Assembly: GCF_030812785.1 (NCBI RefSeq)
Contig: NZ_JAUSTJ010000002.1
Location: 186,001-250,000 of the forward strand
Direction of reading: 5' to 3'
DNA: 64,000 bases
Source of the DNA: Sphingomonas kyeonggiensis
Lineage (GTDB): Bacteria; Pseudomonadota; Alphaproteobacteria; Sphingomonadales; Sphingomonadaceae
Position numbers and translations under genes: made by a program. Shown here piece by piece: positions 35,880 through 43,964 of the stretch. Numbering within the stretch: the stretch's first letter is position 1; each line of letters opens with the position of its first letter. Under the pieces are notes generated by a model, which was not told the origin of the DNA, made no database searches, and saw only the letters and a list, made by a program, of their open reading frames with translations.

Positions 35880-36387
35880 TTCCCCCAAAAAATCTGATCC
35901 AGAATCGACCCCTTGCGGGGCCCCCCGGCAATCCGCCGTTCAGTCTGGTCCCTCGGCGACTCGCGCTGCGGTGAGGTGAACCGCGACGGAGGCCGGCGCC
36001 GACGATGCTCGGGTAACCATCCTGAATCTGTCGCACCGGCGAGCTGCAATCCGGCACGCATTGGCGTCCAAGACCATTTGAAGCGATGTGCGCCGTATTC
36101 GACAGGCGCCGCGGCAGGGTTGGAGCAACGCTGGGCAGACTGCGTGGCGCATCTCGTATCTTTCTGGATTTGCCGCCACCGTTCCTGGTCTCGCTGGTGA
36201 AACTACCGGATAGCCGATGCCGGCAACGCTCGAACAACCGGGTCCAGGTCACTGAAATGGCTAACATTAACAAAATTTCATTTGAGTCTGCTCCGCGGAT
36301 TGGAGTTGACTGAGGCCGCGGACGAGATTGCGGGCATCGGGCGAGGAACCACTCGCCAGGGCGATCTGCCGCAAAGGGGTGTGTGGC
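35880..36387. other. 508-bp region between tRNA-Ala and the RHS cluster
   Basis: I see no convincing gene. Open frames on both strands lack ribosome-binding sites or recognisable domains. The stretch 36255-36295 is noticeably AT-rich against its surroundings and may carry the promoter of the YD-repeat genes. No repeat of the tRNA 3' end was found, so there is no proof of an integrated island. Confidence 0.45.
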
Positions 36388-36609
36388 GTGGCTGGAAAGA
36401 TATTGATCGCGACGGTGCTGCTTGTCGGAACACCCTCGCTCAGTAGCGCATCCGAAACGGTAACCTACACCTATGACGCGAGAGGCCGGCTGGTGAAGGT
36501 CGAGCACTCGGGCACCGTCAATAACGGCGTCAAGGCCGAGTACACGCTCGACAAGGCCGACAACCGCAAGAACCTCAAGGTCACCGGATCTCCCAATCCC
36601 GCGCCCTGA
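36388..36609 (+). CDS. secreted mini-protein with one YD repeat
   Basis: 73 residues from the GTG at 36388, with AAAGGGG about nine bases upstream. A signal peptide (MAGKILIATVLLVGTPSLSSAS) is followed by one RHS/YD repeat, ETVTYTYDARGRLVKVEHSG, and a short NNGVKAEYTLDKADNRKNLKV tail. It is not a fragment broken by a frameshift: it has its own start, signal and stop, and 91 bp separate it from the RHS gene. Mini-proteins of this design are found upstream of YD-repeat genes in related bacteria to my recollection; their role is unknown. Confidence 0.65.
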   Translation: MAGKILIATVLLVGTPSLSSASETVTYTYDARGRLVKVEHSGTVNNGVKAEYTLDKADNRKNLKVTGSPNPAP

Positions 36610-36700
36610 TCGCGCGCGCTTGTTTCCTCTCTGATTGCCGCGGTTGCGTCCCCGACAAAAAGGGTACGCGACAGACCCTCACGCACATCCTTTCGGAGCG

Positions 36701-39700
36701 ATGATGACCCGCAAAAACATGACGCTGCGCGCGAAGCGCCTTGGCCTGCTCTGCGCATCGACCATTCTCGGTGCGGGGCACCTGGTGCCGGCGATGGCCC
36801 AGACGACGCCGCCGATCCATGTCGATGTCGACGAGAATGGTGTCGATCTCGTCAGCGGCAACTATGTCACCAGCCTCACCGAGGGGGCGATCGGTAGCGG
36901 CGCAGGACAGCTTGCCTTCGTCCGCACGCGCAACAGCAACGGCGGTTGGTACGACGACTGGACGGGGGGACTTGCGCTGCGAACGGTTGGCGGCGTGACG
37001 ACGGCCTATGTGATCCGTGGGCAAATCTCGGACGCTTTCTCGATAAGCGGCAGCACCTACACGTCCCTGACCGGGGATGGCGCGACATTGGTCGCGACGA
37101 CCACGGGTTATACCTACACCGCGTCGGACGGCACCAAGACGGAGTTCACCTCGCGCGGCGTGGGGAAGTTGAGCGGCGGCTATCCGGTGCAGGGATATGC
37201 CTGCACCCAGCTCTCCGACTTCTCCTGCAGCATCCCGACCAGCGTCACCAGGCCTGACGGGATGAAGTTCAACATCAACTATGGCTGGGTGCAAAAGTGC
37301 ACGAGCGGGTCGGGACCCAGCTGCACCGCGGGCATTTCCTTCTATCGTCTGCAGAGCGTGACGAATTCGGCCGGCTATGGGTTCACCGTAAGCTACCAGA
37401 CCGACACTGCGGGCAATTTCTCCGCACCGCAGACCGCCTGGTACCAGAGGACGTCGGTGGCGTTCTCCAACAGCAACCAACCGCCTGTTGCCGCGCCCAC
37501 CATCACCTATCTGAACCCTGTCCAGAACTTCGGCGATTTTACCGACCCGGCTGGCCGAACCTGGCGGTTCACAGGGAGCGGTCAGCTGACCGGAATCCAG
37601 CGCCCGGGCGCCGCGTCGAATTCCACGACCATCGGCTATAGCGGCACGCCGGCCTATGTTTCCTCGATCACGGTCAATGGCGTGACCACCAGCTATCTGC
37701 GGAACGTCAATGGCTCCATTGCGACAACGACCGTCACCGATGCGCTTTCGAACCAGAAGATCGTGGAGGCAGACCTGAGCAAGGGGCGGGTGATCAACAT
37801 CACCCAGGTCATGGCATCGGGCAACCTCGTTACACATTTCGATTACGATACGAGCAGCCGCCTGACTGCGGTCACCTATCCCGAAGGCAACAAGGTCCAA
37901 TATGGCTATGACGGCCGGGGCAATCTCACCTCGACCACGCTCAAGGCCAAGCCGACGGTGGGTGGTGCGGATATCGTCACGACCGCCAAATATGCGGACA
38001 GCTGCAGCAACCTGGTGACCTGCAACAGCCCCATCTGGACCAGGGACGCGAAGCTCAACCAGACCGATTATGCCTATGACCCGACGACGGGGCAGCCAAC
38101 CTCGGTGACGTCTGCCGCGGCAACGGCGGGGGGCGTGCAGCCGCAAACCCGATATAGCTACTCGTCGGTCGCGGGCGTCTCGATGCTGACGGGCGTCTCG
38201 GCCTGCGGCACGACGGGCAGCTGCGTCGGCGGTTCCGACGAAGTGAAGGCGACGATCGCCTATAACAGCAACCTGTTGCCGACGACGATCAGCAAGGGGG
38301 CGGGCGACGGAAGCCTGACCGCGACGCAGACCGCGACCTATGACAGCTCCGGCAACCTCCTTTCCGTCGACGGACCGCTGGCGGGAAGCGATGACACCAC
38401 CACGTTCCGCTACGATGCGGCGAACCGCCGCGTGGGTGTCATCTCCCCGGATCCGGACGGTGCAGGGCCACGACCCCGCAGGGCGCAGCGGACGACGTAC
38501 AATAGCGACGATCAGCCGACGCTGGTCGAGGCTGGAACCGTGGCCGGGACCGGCGATGGCGACTGGGCTGCCTTCTCCAGCCAGCAGCAACAGGTTTCGA
38601 CCTATGATTCCAATGGCTTCAAGACCAGGGATGACGTGACCGCGGGGGGCGGGACCTATAATGTCACGCAGTACAGCTACGATGCCGCGGGGCGCCTGGA
38701 CTGTACTGCGGTTCGGATGAACAGCGCTACCTGGGGCTCCCTTCCCGCTGCCTGCAGTCCGGCGACGACCGGCGCGGCGGGACCGGACCGGATCACGCAC
38801 AATGTCTATGACGCGGCGGCCCGGGTCACCAAGGTCCAGACGGCCTATGGCACGGCCGATCAGGCGGACGAAATTGTGACCGCCTATACCGGCAACGGCA
38901 AGGTCGCGAGCGTCACCGACGGCGAAGGTGGCAAGACGAGTTACGAGTATGACGGATTCGATCGGCTCTCGAAGGCCTCCTATCCGGTGACCACGCAGGG
39001 CGCGGCGACGAGTTCGGCGAGCGATTACGAGCAGCTGGGCTATGACGCTGCGAGCAACGTCACCTCGCGCCGCCTGCGGGACGGTCAGACGATCACCTAT
39101 GGCTATGACAACCTCAATCGCGTCGCCAGCAAGGTGACGCCGAACGTCGCCTATCTCGATTGGGACGTGGCCTATAGCTACGATCTGCTGGGCCGCCTCA
39201 CCAACGCCACCGGCAATGGCTATGCGGTCGACGCGTTCACCTATGACGCGCTTGGGCGTATCGTGAACGAGCAGAACTACAACGCCGGCACGCTCCATGC
39301 CTATGACCTTGCGGGGCGCGAGACGCGGATGACCTGGAGCGACGGCTTCCATGTCGATTACGACTACAACCTGACCGGAGAGGTCACCGCGATCCGCGAG
39401 AATGGCGCGACTTCGGGTGCCGGCGTGCTTGCGACCTATGGCTATGACGACCTTGGCCGGCGTACGAGCGTCGCCCGCGGCAACGGCACCAGCACGAGCT
39501 ATGGCTATGATGCCGTGTCGCGGCTTTCGTCCCTGAGCCAGGACCTGGGCGGCAGCGCCTATGATTTCACCAACGGCTTCACCTATAATCCGGCAGGCCA
39601 GATCGACGCATCGACCCGCCCGAACGATGCCTATGCCTGGACGGGGCACTACAATGTCGATCGTCCCTATTCGATCAACGGCCTCAACCAGGTGACGGCC

Positions 39701-40876
39701 GCCGGCGGCACCTCGCTGGGCTATGATGGCCGCGGCAACCTGACCGCTTCGGGAAGCTCGAGCTACGACTATACCTCGGAGAACCGGATGTCGTCCGCGC
39801 CCGGCGTCACGATGGTCTACGAGCCGGCCGGCGGGCAGCTGCTGCAATATTATACCGGCCCCGCCGGGGACACGCGCTTCGCTTGGGCCGGCAGCCGGAT
39901 GACGGCGGAGTACAACTCGACCAGCGGGACGATCCTGCGCCGCTATGTCTGGGGTCCCGGGACGGACGAGCCGGTGGTTTGGTACGAAGGGTCCGGTACG
40001 GGCGACCGTCGCTGGCTCCATGCGGACGAGCGCGGTTCGGTTGTGGCCGTGACCGACGGCTCGGGCAATGCGATCGGCATCAACCGCTATGACGAATATG
40101 GCATCCCGGCCGCGGGCAATATCGGGCGCTTCCAATATACCGGGCAGGCATGGATGCCCGAGCTCGGGCTCTATTACTACAAGGCGCGGATGTACTCGCC
40201 GACGCTTGGTCGCTTCATGCAGACCGATCCGATCGGGTACGGGGACGGGCTGAACTGGTACAATTATGTCAAATCGGACCCGGTGAACCGATTTGACCCG
40301 ACCGGCACCTGCCTGAAGGGCACTGCCACCATCGACGAAGACGGAAACGTCAGGATCGTGGCCGTTCCGGTGTATCCGGGACCGTGCGAGAATGGATCCG
40401 CCGGCGCCTTCCCCCGGCCGCACGGTGGCGCCCCGTCCAATCCCGGCCCGTCCGGTGGAGGCAAGCCCAATCGGCCAGCGCCGCAGAATGCCGCCCCACT
40501 GATTTGCAGTGCCGGAGCGTTTCAGTTTCGAGGCCAGGAAGTCGATGCTGCCGTGGGGGGCGGACTCGTGGGGGTCATTACCGAAGAGGATACAAGGGAT
40601 GGAACCTCGGTCGGTGTGCTGACGGAAGGATGGCTGGGAGGGGAGGCCCTGTCCGGTGGCGGAGGGTTGATCGTCGGAACCAACGGAAAGGCGCCCAGCG
40701 TGAGCGGCTTCGGCTTTGGGGGCCTGTCACTCAGCGCTGGTCCGCTCGCCGGACTGCAAGTGGGCCTGATCGGCAACCCGTTCACCGGCACGCTCGGCAT
40801 TTACGTGGAAGGGCATCTCGGTACCACGGCCTATGGGGCAGGCGGGTATGTCCAGCACTCCTGCGGGGGGGAGTAA
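36701..40876 (+). CDS. RHS/YD-repeat secreted protein with variable C-terminal tip
   Basis: 1,391 residues with a Sec signal (LGLLCASTILGAGHLVPAMAQ). About eighteen YD repeats (YxYDxxGRL) fill residues about 360-1080; they build the hollow cage that encloses the C-terminus in RHS proteins. The conserved core end (YYYKARMYSPTLGRFMQTDPIGYGDG...NRFDPTG) marks where the variable tip begins, near base 40300. The tip of about 190 residues has a Pro/Gly linker, then a glycine-rich, beta-like region (VDAAVGGGLVGVIT...LGTTAYGAGGYVQHSC) matching no toxin family I know. Start at 36701 or 36704. The next gene abuts the stop, as immunity genes do. Confidence 0.88.
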   Translation: MMTRKNMTLRAKRLGLLCASTILGAGHLVPAMAQTTPPIHVDVDENGVDLVSGNYVTSLTEGAIGSGAGQLAFVRTRNSNGGWYDDWTGGLALRTVGGVTTAYVIRGQISDAFSISGSTYTSLTGDGATLVATTTGYTYTASDGTKTEFTSRGVGKLSGGYPVQGYACTQLSDFSCSIPTSVTRPDGMKFNINYGWVQKCTSGSGPSCTAGISFYRLQSVTNSAGYGFTVSYQTDTAGNFSAPQTAWYQRTSVAFSNSNQPPVAAPTITYLNPVQNFGDFTDPAGRTWRFTGSGQLTGIQRPGAASNSTTIGYSGTPAYVSSITVNGVTTSYLRNVNGSIATTTVTDALSNQKIVEADLSKGRVINITQVMASGNLVTHFDYDTSSRLTAVTYPEGNKVQYGYDGRGNLTSTTLKAKPTVGGADIVTTAKYADSCSNLVTCNSPIWTRDAKLNQTDYAYDPTTGQPTSVTSAAATAGGVQPQTRYSYSSVAGVSMLTGVSACGTTGSCVGGSDEVKATIAYNSNLLPTTISKGAGDGSLTATQTATYDSSGNLLSVDGPLAGSDDTTTFRYDAANRRVGVISPDPDGAGPRPRRAQRTTYNSDDQPTLVEAGTVAGTGDGDWAAFSSQQQQVSTYDSNGFKTRDDVTAGGGTYNVTQYSYDAAGRLDCTAVRMNSATWGSLPAACSPATTGAAGPDRITHNVYDAAARVTKVQTAYGTADQADEIVTAYTGNGKVASVTDGEGGKTSYEYDGFDRLSKASYPVTTQGAATSSASDYEQLGYDAASNVTSRRLRDGQTITYGYDNLNRVASKVTPNVAYLDWDVAYSYDLLGRLTNATGNGYAVDAFTYDALGRIVNEQNYNAGTLHAYDLAGRETRMTWSDGFHVDYDYNLTGEVTAIRENGATSGAGVLATYGYDDLGRRTSVARGNGTSTSYGYDAVSRLSSLSQDLGGSAYDFTNGFTYNPAGQIDASTRPNDAYAWTGHYNVDRPYSINGLNQVTAAGGTSLGYDGRGNLTASGSSSYDYTSENRMSSAPGVTMVYEPAGGQLLQYYTGPAGDTRFAWAGSRMTAEYNSTSGTILRRYVWGPGTDEPVVWYEGSGTGDRRWLHADERGSVVAVTDGSGNAIGINRYDEYGIPAAGNIGRFQYTGQAWMPELGLYYYKARMYSPTLGRFMQTDPIGYGDGLNWYNYVKSDPVNRFDPTGTCLKGTATIDEDGNVRIVAVPVYPGPCENGSAGAFPRPHGGAPSNPGPSGGGKPNRPAPQNAAPLICSAGAFQFRGQEVDAAVGGGLVGVITEEDTRDGTSVGVLTEGWLGGEALSGGGGLIVGTNGKAPSVSGFGFGGLSLSAGPLAGLQVGLIGNPFTGTLGIYVEGHLGTTAYGAGGYVQHSCGGE

Positions 40877-41098
40877 GTGTTCCACAGCCCCTATCCCGGT
40901 GACATCGCTGTGATCGGGATAGGCCTTGTCTGCGCAGCGCTCACGCTGCGAGCAGGCTTCAGGCTGGTGTTTGTCGAACTGCCGGTTTCAGAACGAAAGA
41001 AGGAGTTCACGGGAGTGCTCCTCTTCGCAGGATGGGTGGGGATCATGACGTGCCTGTTCCTGTATCACCATCATCAGATGGGCATATCAGGCGCCTGA
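40877..41098 (+). CDS. two-helix membrane protein, candidate immunity protein
   Basis: 73 residues starting at GTG immediately after the RHS stop (TAA-GTG), with GGGGGGGAG just upstream inside the RHS gene. Two hydrophobic helices (DIAVIGIGLVCAALTLRAGF and TGVLLFAGWVGIMTCLFLYH) flank a charged loop (ELPVSERKKEF). No family is recognised. Position and size fit an inner-membrane immunity protein against the RHS C-terminal tip; base composition is less GC-rich than the neighbourhood. The role is inference from context. Confidence 0.6.
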   Translation: MFHSPYPGDIAVIGIGLVCAALTLRAGFRLVFVELPVSERKKEFTGVLLFAGWVGIMTCLFLYHHHQMGISGA

Positions 41099-41121
41099 CG
41101 ATCGGAACGCTTCGCCGGCGA

Positions 41122-41247
41122 TCAGGGCCAGACATGCGCGAGCAGCGCCGTGACGCCCAGCAGGTTTATCGCCGCACCGGTTGCGAGCCTGAGGTTCGCC
41201 CGGATGGTCGGGGCGCGGTGTTCCGCGGCATCTCTATTCTCGATCAT
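41122..41247 (-). CDS. possible 41-residue single-helix protein
   Basis: Weak call. An ATG at 41247 opens a 41-codon frame ending in NLRLATGAAINLLGVTALLAHVWP, one plausible membrane helix. It lies downstream of the HAD gene on the same strand. No clear ribosome-binding site or family is seen. The rest of 41099-41345 shows nothing else. Confidence 0.22.
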   Translation of the reverse strand: MIENRDAAEHRAPTIRANLRLATGAAINLLGVTALLAHVWP

Positions 41248-41345
41248 GCGGGAAATATGATCGACGCCGCCTCGCTCGTCTCGCGGGGAATATCGGTGAG
41301 ACTGATCTGCCGAGGCGATCAAAGGGGCATGCCCCAAGCGATGCG

Positions 41346-42128
41346 CTAGATCAGCGGCACCACGTCGGCGATCGTCTCCAGTACGTGCGTCGGGCGATAG
41401 GGGAAGCGCGGGATATCACCCGGGCGCGTAGAGCCGGTCAGCACCAGCACGGTCTCGAGCCCGGCCTCGATGCCGGCGACCACATCGGTGTCCATCCGGT
41501 CGCCGATCATCACCGTGCTCTCCGCATGCGCCTGGATGCGAGTCATCGCGCTTCGGAACATCATCGGATTGGGCTTGCCGATGAAATAGGGCTGGGCGCC
41601 GGTGGCCGCGGTGAGCATCGCGGCAATGGCCCCGGTCGCCGGGAACGGGCCGTCCGGGGACGGCGAGGTCACATCGGGATTGGTGACGATGAAGCGCGCG
41701 CCGCCCTCGATCAGGCGGACGGCCCGGGTGATCGCATCGAACGACAGGGTCCGCGTCTCGCCGAGCACCACATAGTCCGGGTTGGTATCGGTGAGCGTGT
41801 AGCCGGCTTCGTAGAGCGCGGTGGTGAGCCCGGCCTCGCCGATCGCGAAGGCGGTGCCGCGCGGCTGCTGCCGCGACAGGAAGTCCGCCGTCGCCAGCGC
41901 GGAGGTCCATATCGCCTGTTCGGGAACGACGAGCCCGGCGCGTGCGAGCCGTGCGGCCAGGTCGCGCGGCGTGAACATCGAATTGTTGGTGAGGACGAGG
42001 AACCGCCGCTCGCGCTCGACCAGCCGGGCCAGGAAGGCAGCTGCGCCGGGCAGGGCATGCCCTTCATGGACGAGCACCCCGTCCATGTCCGTGAGCCAGC
42101 ATTCGGCGGTTCGCCTGTCGTCAGCCAT
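41346..42128 (-). CDS. NagD-like HAD-superfamily phosphatase (class IIA)
   Basis: 260 residues from the ATG at 42128. HAD motifs: I, LTDMDGVLVHEG; II, VLTNNS; III and IV, IGKPNPMMF...MIGDRMDTDVVAGIEAGLETVLVLTG. The C2 cap between motifs II and III marks class IIA (NagD, nucleotide or sugar phosphate phosphatases). The substrate cannot be predicted. Upstream codons in the same frame overlap the HD gene's end and are not needed. Confidence 0.92.
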   Translation of the reverse strand: MADDRRTAECWLTDMDGVLVHEGHALPGAAAFLARLVERERRFLVLTNNSMFTPRDLAARLARAGLVVPEQAIWTSALATADFLSRQQPRGTAFAIGEAGLTTALYEAGYTLTDTNPDYVVLGETRTLSFDAITRAVRLIEGGARFIVTNPDVTSPSPDGPFPATGAIAAMLTAATGAQPYFIGKPNPMMFRSAMTRIQAHAESTVMIGDRMDTDVVAGIEAGLETVLVLTGSTRPGDIPRFPYRPTHVLETIADVVPLI

Positions 42129-42235
42129 GCCGTTCCTCTTCGATGCGGTCACCCGCCGGATGATCGGCGCGGTGCCGCTTGTCGAGCAGAAACGCGAGCA
42201 AGGCCATCCTGCTTGCGGCGGGTCTGCGCCCTGCC

Positions 42236-42877
42236 TCACCCCGCCCAGCGCGAGGACCGGATCACCTGGCAGAAATTGCCGCGGTGGAAGTGCGGCTCCT
42301 TGTCGGCGATGACGTCCGCCTTGACGTTGCCGAAGGTCGTATCGGGCTTGTTGCGGATGCCCTCGTAAAAGGCCTGGATGATGTCCTCCTTGAAGGCCGG
42401 CGTGCGGGGGAAGGCAGTGACCACGGCGTCGCGCTCGGCCGCGCTATATTCGCCATAGGTCAGGCCGAGCACGTCCATCTCGACGCCGGCCGTCACCAGC
42501 GCGACCACGGGATGCATGTGCACCGGAATCCCGGGCGTGGTGTGCAGTGCGATCGCGGTCCAGACGGTATAGACATCCTCTTCCGGCACGCTGTGTTCGC
42601 GCAGGAAGGCGCGCGCACCATTGGCGCCATCGACCTCGAAGCGCTCCTGCGGGCTGGCATGATCCGGCATGAGCCCCAGGTCGTGGAACATCGCGCCGGC
42701 ATAGAGAAGTTCGCGGTCGAACAGCAGGCCGCGATGCAGCCCGGCAAGCGCGCCGAAATGGTAGACTCGGCTGGAATGGTTGAAGAGCAGGTCCGTCTCA
42801 TTGTCGCGGACGAACTCGGTGATGGCCCGGGCAAGTTTGCTGTCGGGGATCGCGGCGGCGGGATCGATCATCGGCAT
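42236..42877 (-). CDS. HD-domain phosphohydrolase
   Basis: 213 residues from the ATG at 42877, preceded by AAAGGAG. HD-domain motifs are present: His in FNHSSRVYHFGAL, HDLGLMPDHA, and later His in LHTTPGIPVHMHPVV. It resembles the cyanamide hydratase-like branch of HD proteins, although substrate specificity is not decidable from motifs. It is divergent from the GlxA-type regulator, which is its likely controller. Confidence 0.85.
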   Translation of the reverse strand: MPMIDPAAAIPDSKLARAITEFVRDNETDLLFNHSSRVYHFGALAGLHRGLLFDRELLYAGAMFHDLGLMPDHASPQERFEVDGANGARAFLREHSVPEEDVYTVWTAIALHTTPGIPVHMHPVVALVTAGVEMDVLGLTYGEYSAAERDAVVTAFPRTPAFKEDIIQAFYEGIRNKPDTTFGNVKADVIADKEPHFHRGNFCQVIRSSRWAG

Positions 42878-42945
42878 CTCGAACTCCTTTAGGAGGGGAG
42901 ACGAGGAGATAGCGTGCACGCGCACTGGCATGTTCATACGGAAAT

Positions 42946-42956
42946 AGGATAATCCT
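42946..42956. promoter_or_regulatory. 11-bp palindrome in the HD/GlxA divergent promoter
   Basis: AGGAT-A-ATCCT at 42946-42956, in the 109-bp gap between the divergent HD hydrolase and GlxA-type regulator genes. A candidate site for either RNA polymerase or the AraC-type regulator. Confidence 0.3.
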
Positions 42957-42986
42957 GCCAAAGCCGGGAACGAACGGACACAGGCA

Positions 42987-43958
42987 ATGGCGGCACGCAC
43001 GATAGGAATGGTCGCGATGAACGGCGTGCAGCTGCTCGACGTGTCGGGACCGGCGGACGTGTTCGCGGAAGCCAATGTGCAGGCGGGGGAGCCGGTCTAT
43101 AGCATCCGCGTGCTCGGAAGCGCGCCGGGGACGATCGAGGCGTCGTCAGGCATGCGCATCGTCGCCGACGAGGTGCTGGGTTCCCCGGCCAGCCTCGGTC
43201 TCGACACGCTGCTCGTGGCGGGCGCCCCGCATCTGCATCGCCGCGCTCGCGATCCCGAACTCTATGCGCGGCTGCGCGCCATGGCGGAAGCGGCGCGGCG
43301 CTATGGCTCGGTCTGCACCGGCGCGTTCCTGCTTGCCGAGACGGGCCTGCTGGACGGGCGCCGGGCAACCACCCACTGGGCGCTTGCCGAACGCTTTGCC
43401 GAGCGCTTCCCCGCCGTCCAGCTCGAGATGGACGCCATCCATGTGCGGGACGGGCGGCTGCGTACCTCCGCGGGGGTGACGGCGGGCCTCGACCTTGCCC
43501 TGTCGCTGGTCGAGGAGGACCTGGGCAAGGAGATCGCGCGCAGCGTCGCGGCCCAGCTGGTGATGTATTTCCGTCGGCCCGGTGGCCAGCTCCACTATAG
43601 CCGGAACCGCCAGGGGAGCCCGGTGGGGCGAAGCATCCTGCAGGAGGTGCAGCGCTGGGTGATCGCCCATCCCGACGCGCCGCACGATGTCGCCAGCCTT
43701 GCGGCACGCGCCGGCATCAGCCCCCGGCATTTCGCCCGGCTGTTCCACGAGGAAGTCGGCGCGACGCCGTCCTTCTGGGTGGAGGGCGTGCGGATCGAGG
43801 CTGCCCGGCAGCTGCTCGAGGACGGGGTGCCGCCCAAGCTCGCCGCGGCGCGCTGCGGCTTTGCCGAGGGCGAGACGTTTCGCCGGGCCTTTCAGCGGCG
43901 GCTGGGCGTCACCCCGGCGGCCTATCGGGCCCAGCATCGGCGGGCCGGGCAGGGCTGA
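42987..43958 (+). CDS. GlxA family transcriptional regulator (DJ-1/PfpI + AraC)
   Basis: 323 residues. The N-terminal DJ-1/PfpI amidase-like domain (GMVAMNGVQLLDVSGPADVFAEAN; nucleophile-elbow cysteine in YGSVCTGAFLLAETGLLDGRRATTHW) is fused to a C-terminal AraC helix-turn-helix pair (VASLAARAGISPRHFARLFHEEVGATP...AARCGFAEGETFRRAFQRRLGVTPAAYR). This architecture is that of GlxA regulators. Probable activator of the divergent HD hydrolase gene. Its stop is six bases from the end of the convergent histidine kinase gene. Confidence 0.93.
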   Translation: MAARTIGMVAMNGVQLLDVSGPADVFAEANVQAGEPVYSIRVLGSAPGTIEASSGMRIVADEVLGSPASLGLDTLLVAGAPHLHRRARDPELYARLRAMAEAARRYGSVCTGAFLLAETGLLDGRRATTHWALAERFAERFPAVQLEMDAIHVRDGRLRTSAGVTAGLDLALSLVEEDLGKEIARSVAAQLVMYFRRPGGQLHYSRNRQGSPVGRSILQEVQRWVIAHPDAPHDVASLAARAGISPRHFARLFHEEVGATPSFWVEGVRIEAARQLLEDGVPPKLAAARCGFAEGETFRRAFQRRLGVTPAAYRAQHRRAGQG

Positions 43959-43964
43959 CAGGCT

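Noticed and set aside
36581-40423. 1,280-codon minus-strand frame opposite the RHS gene
   Set aside because: The sense strand encodes unmistakable YD repeats; the antisense product is low-complexity Arg/Gly/Ala sequence with no family.
35880-41345. An integrated island with tRNA-derived attachment sites
   Set aside because: I found no integrase and no copy of the tRNA-Ala 3' end downstream, so the claim is left as a question of synteny only.
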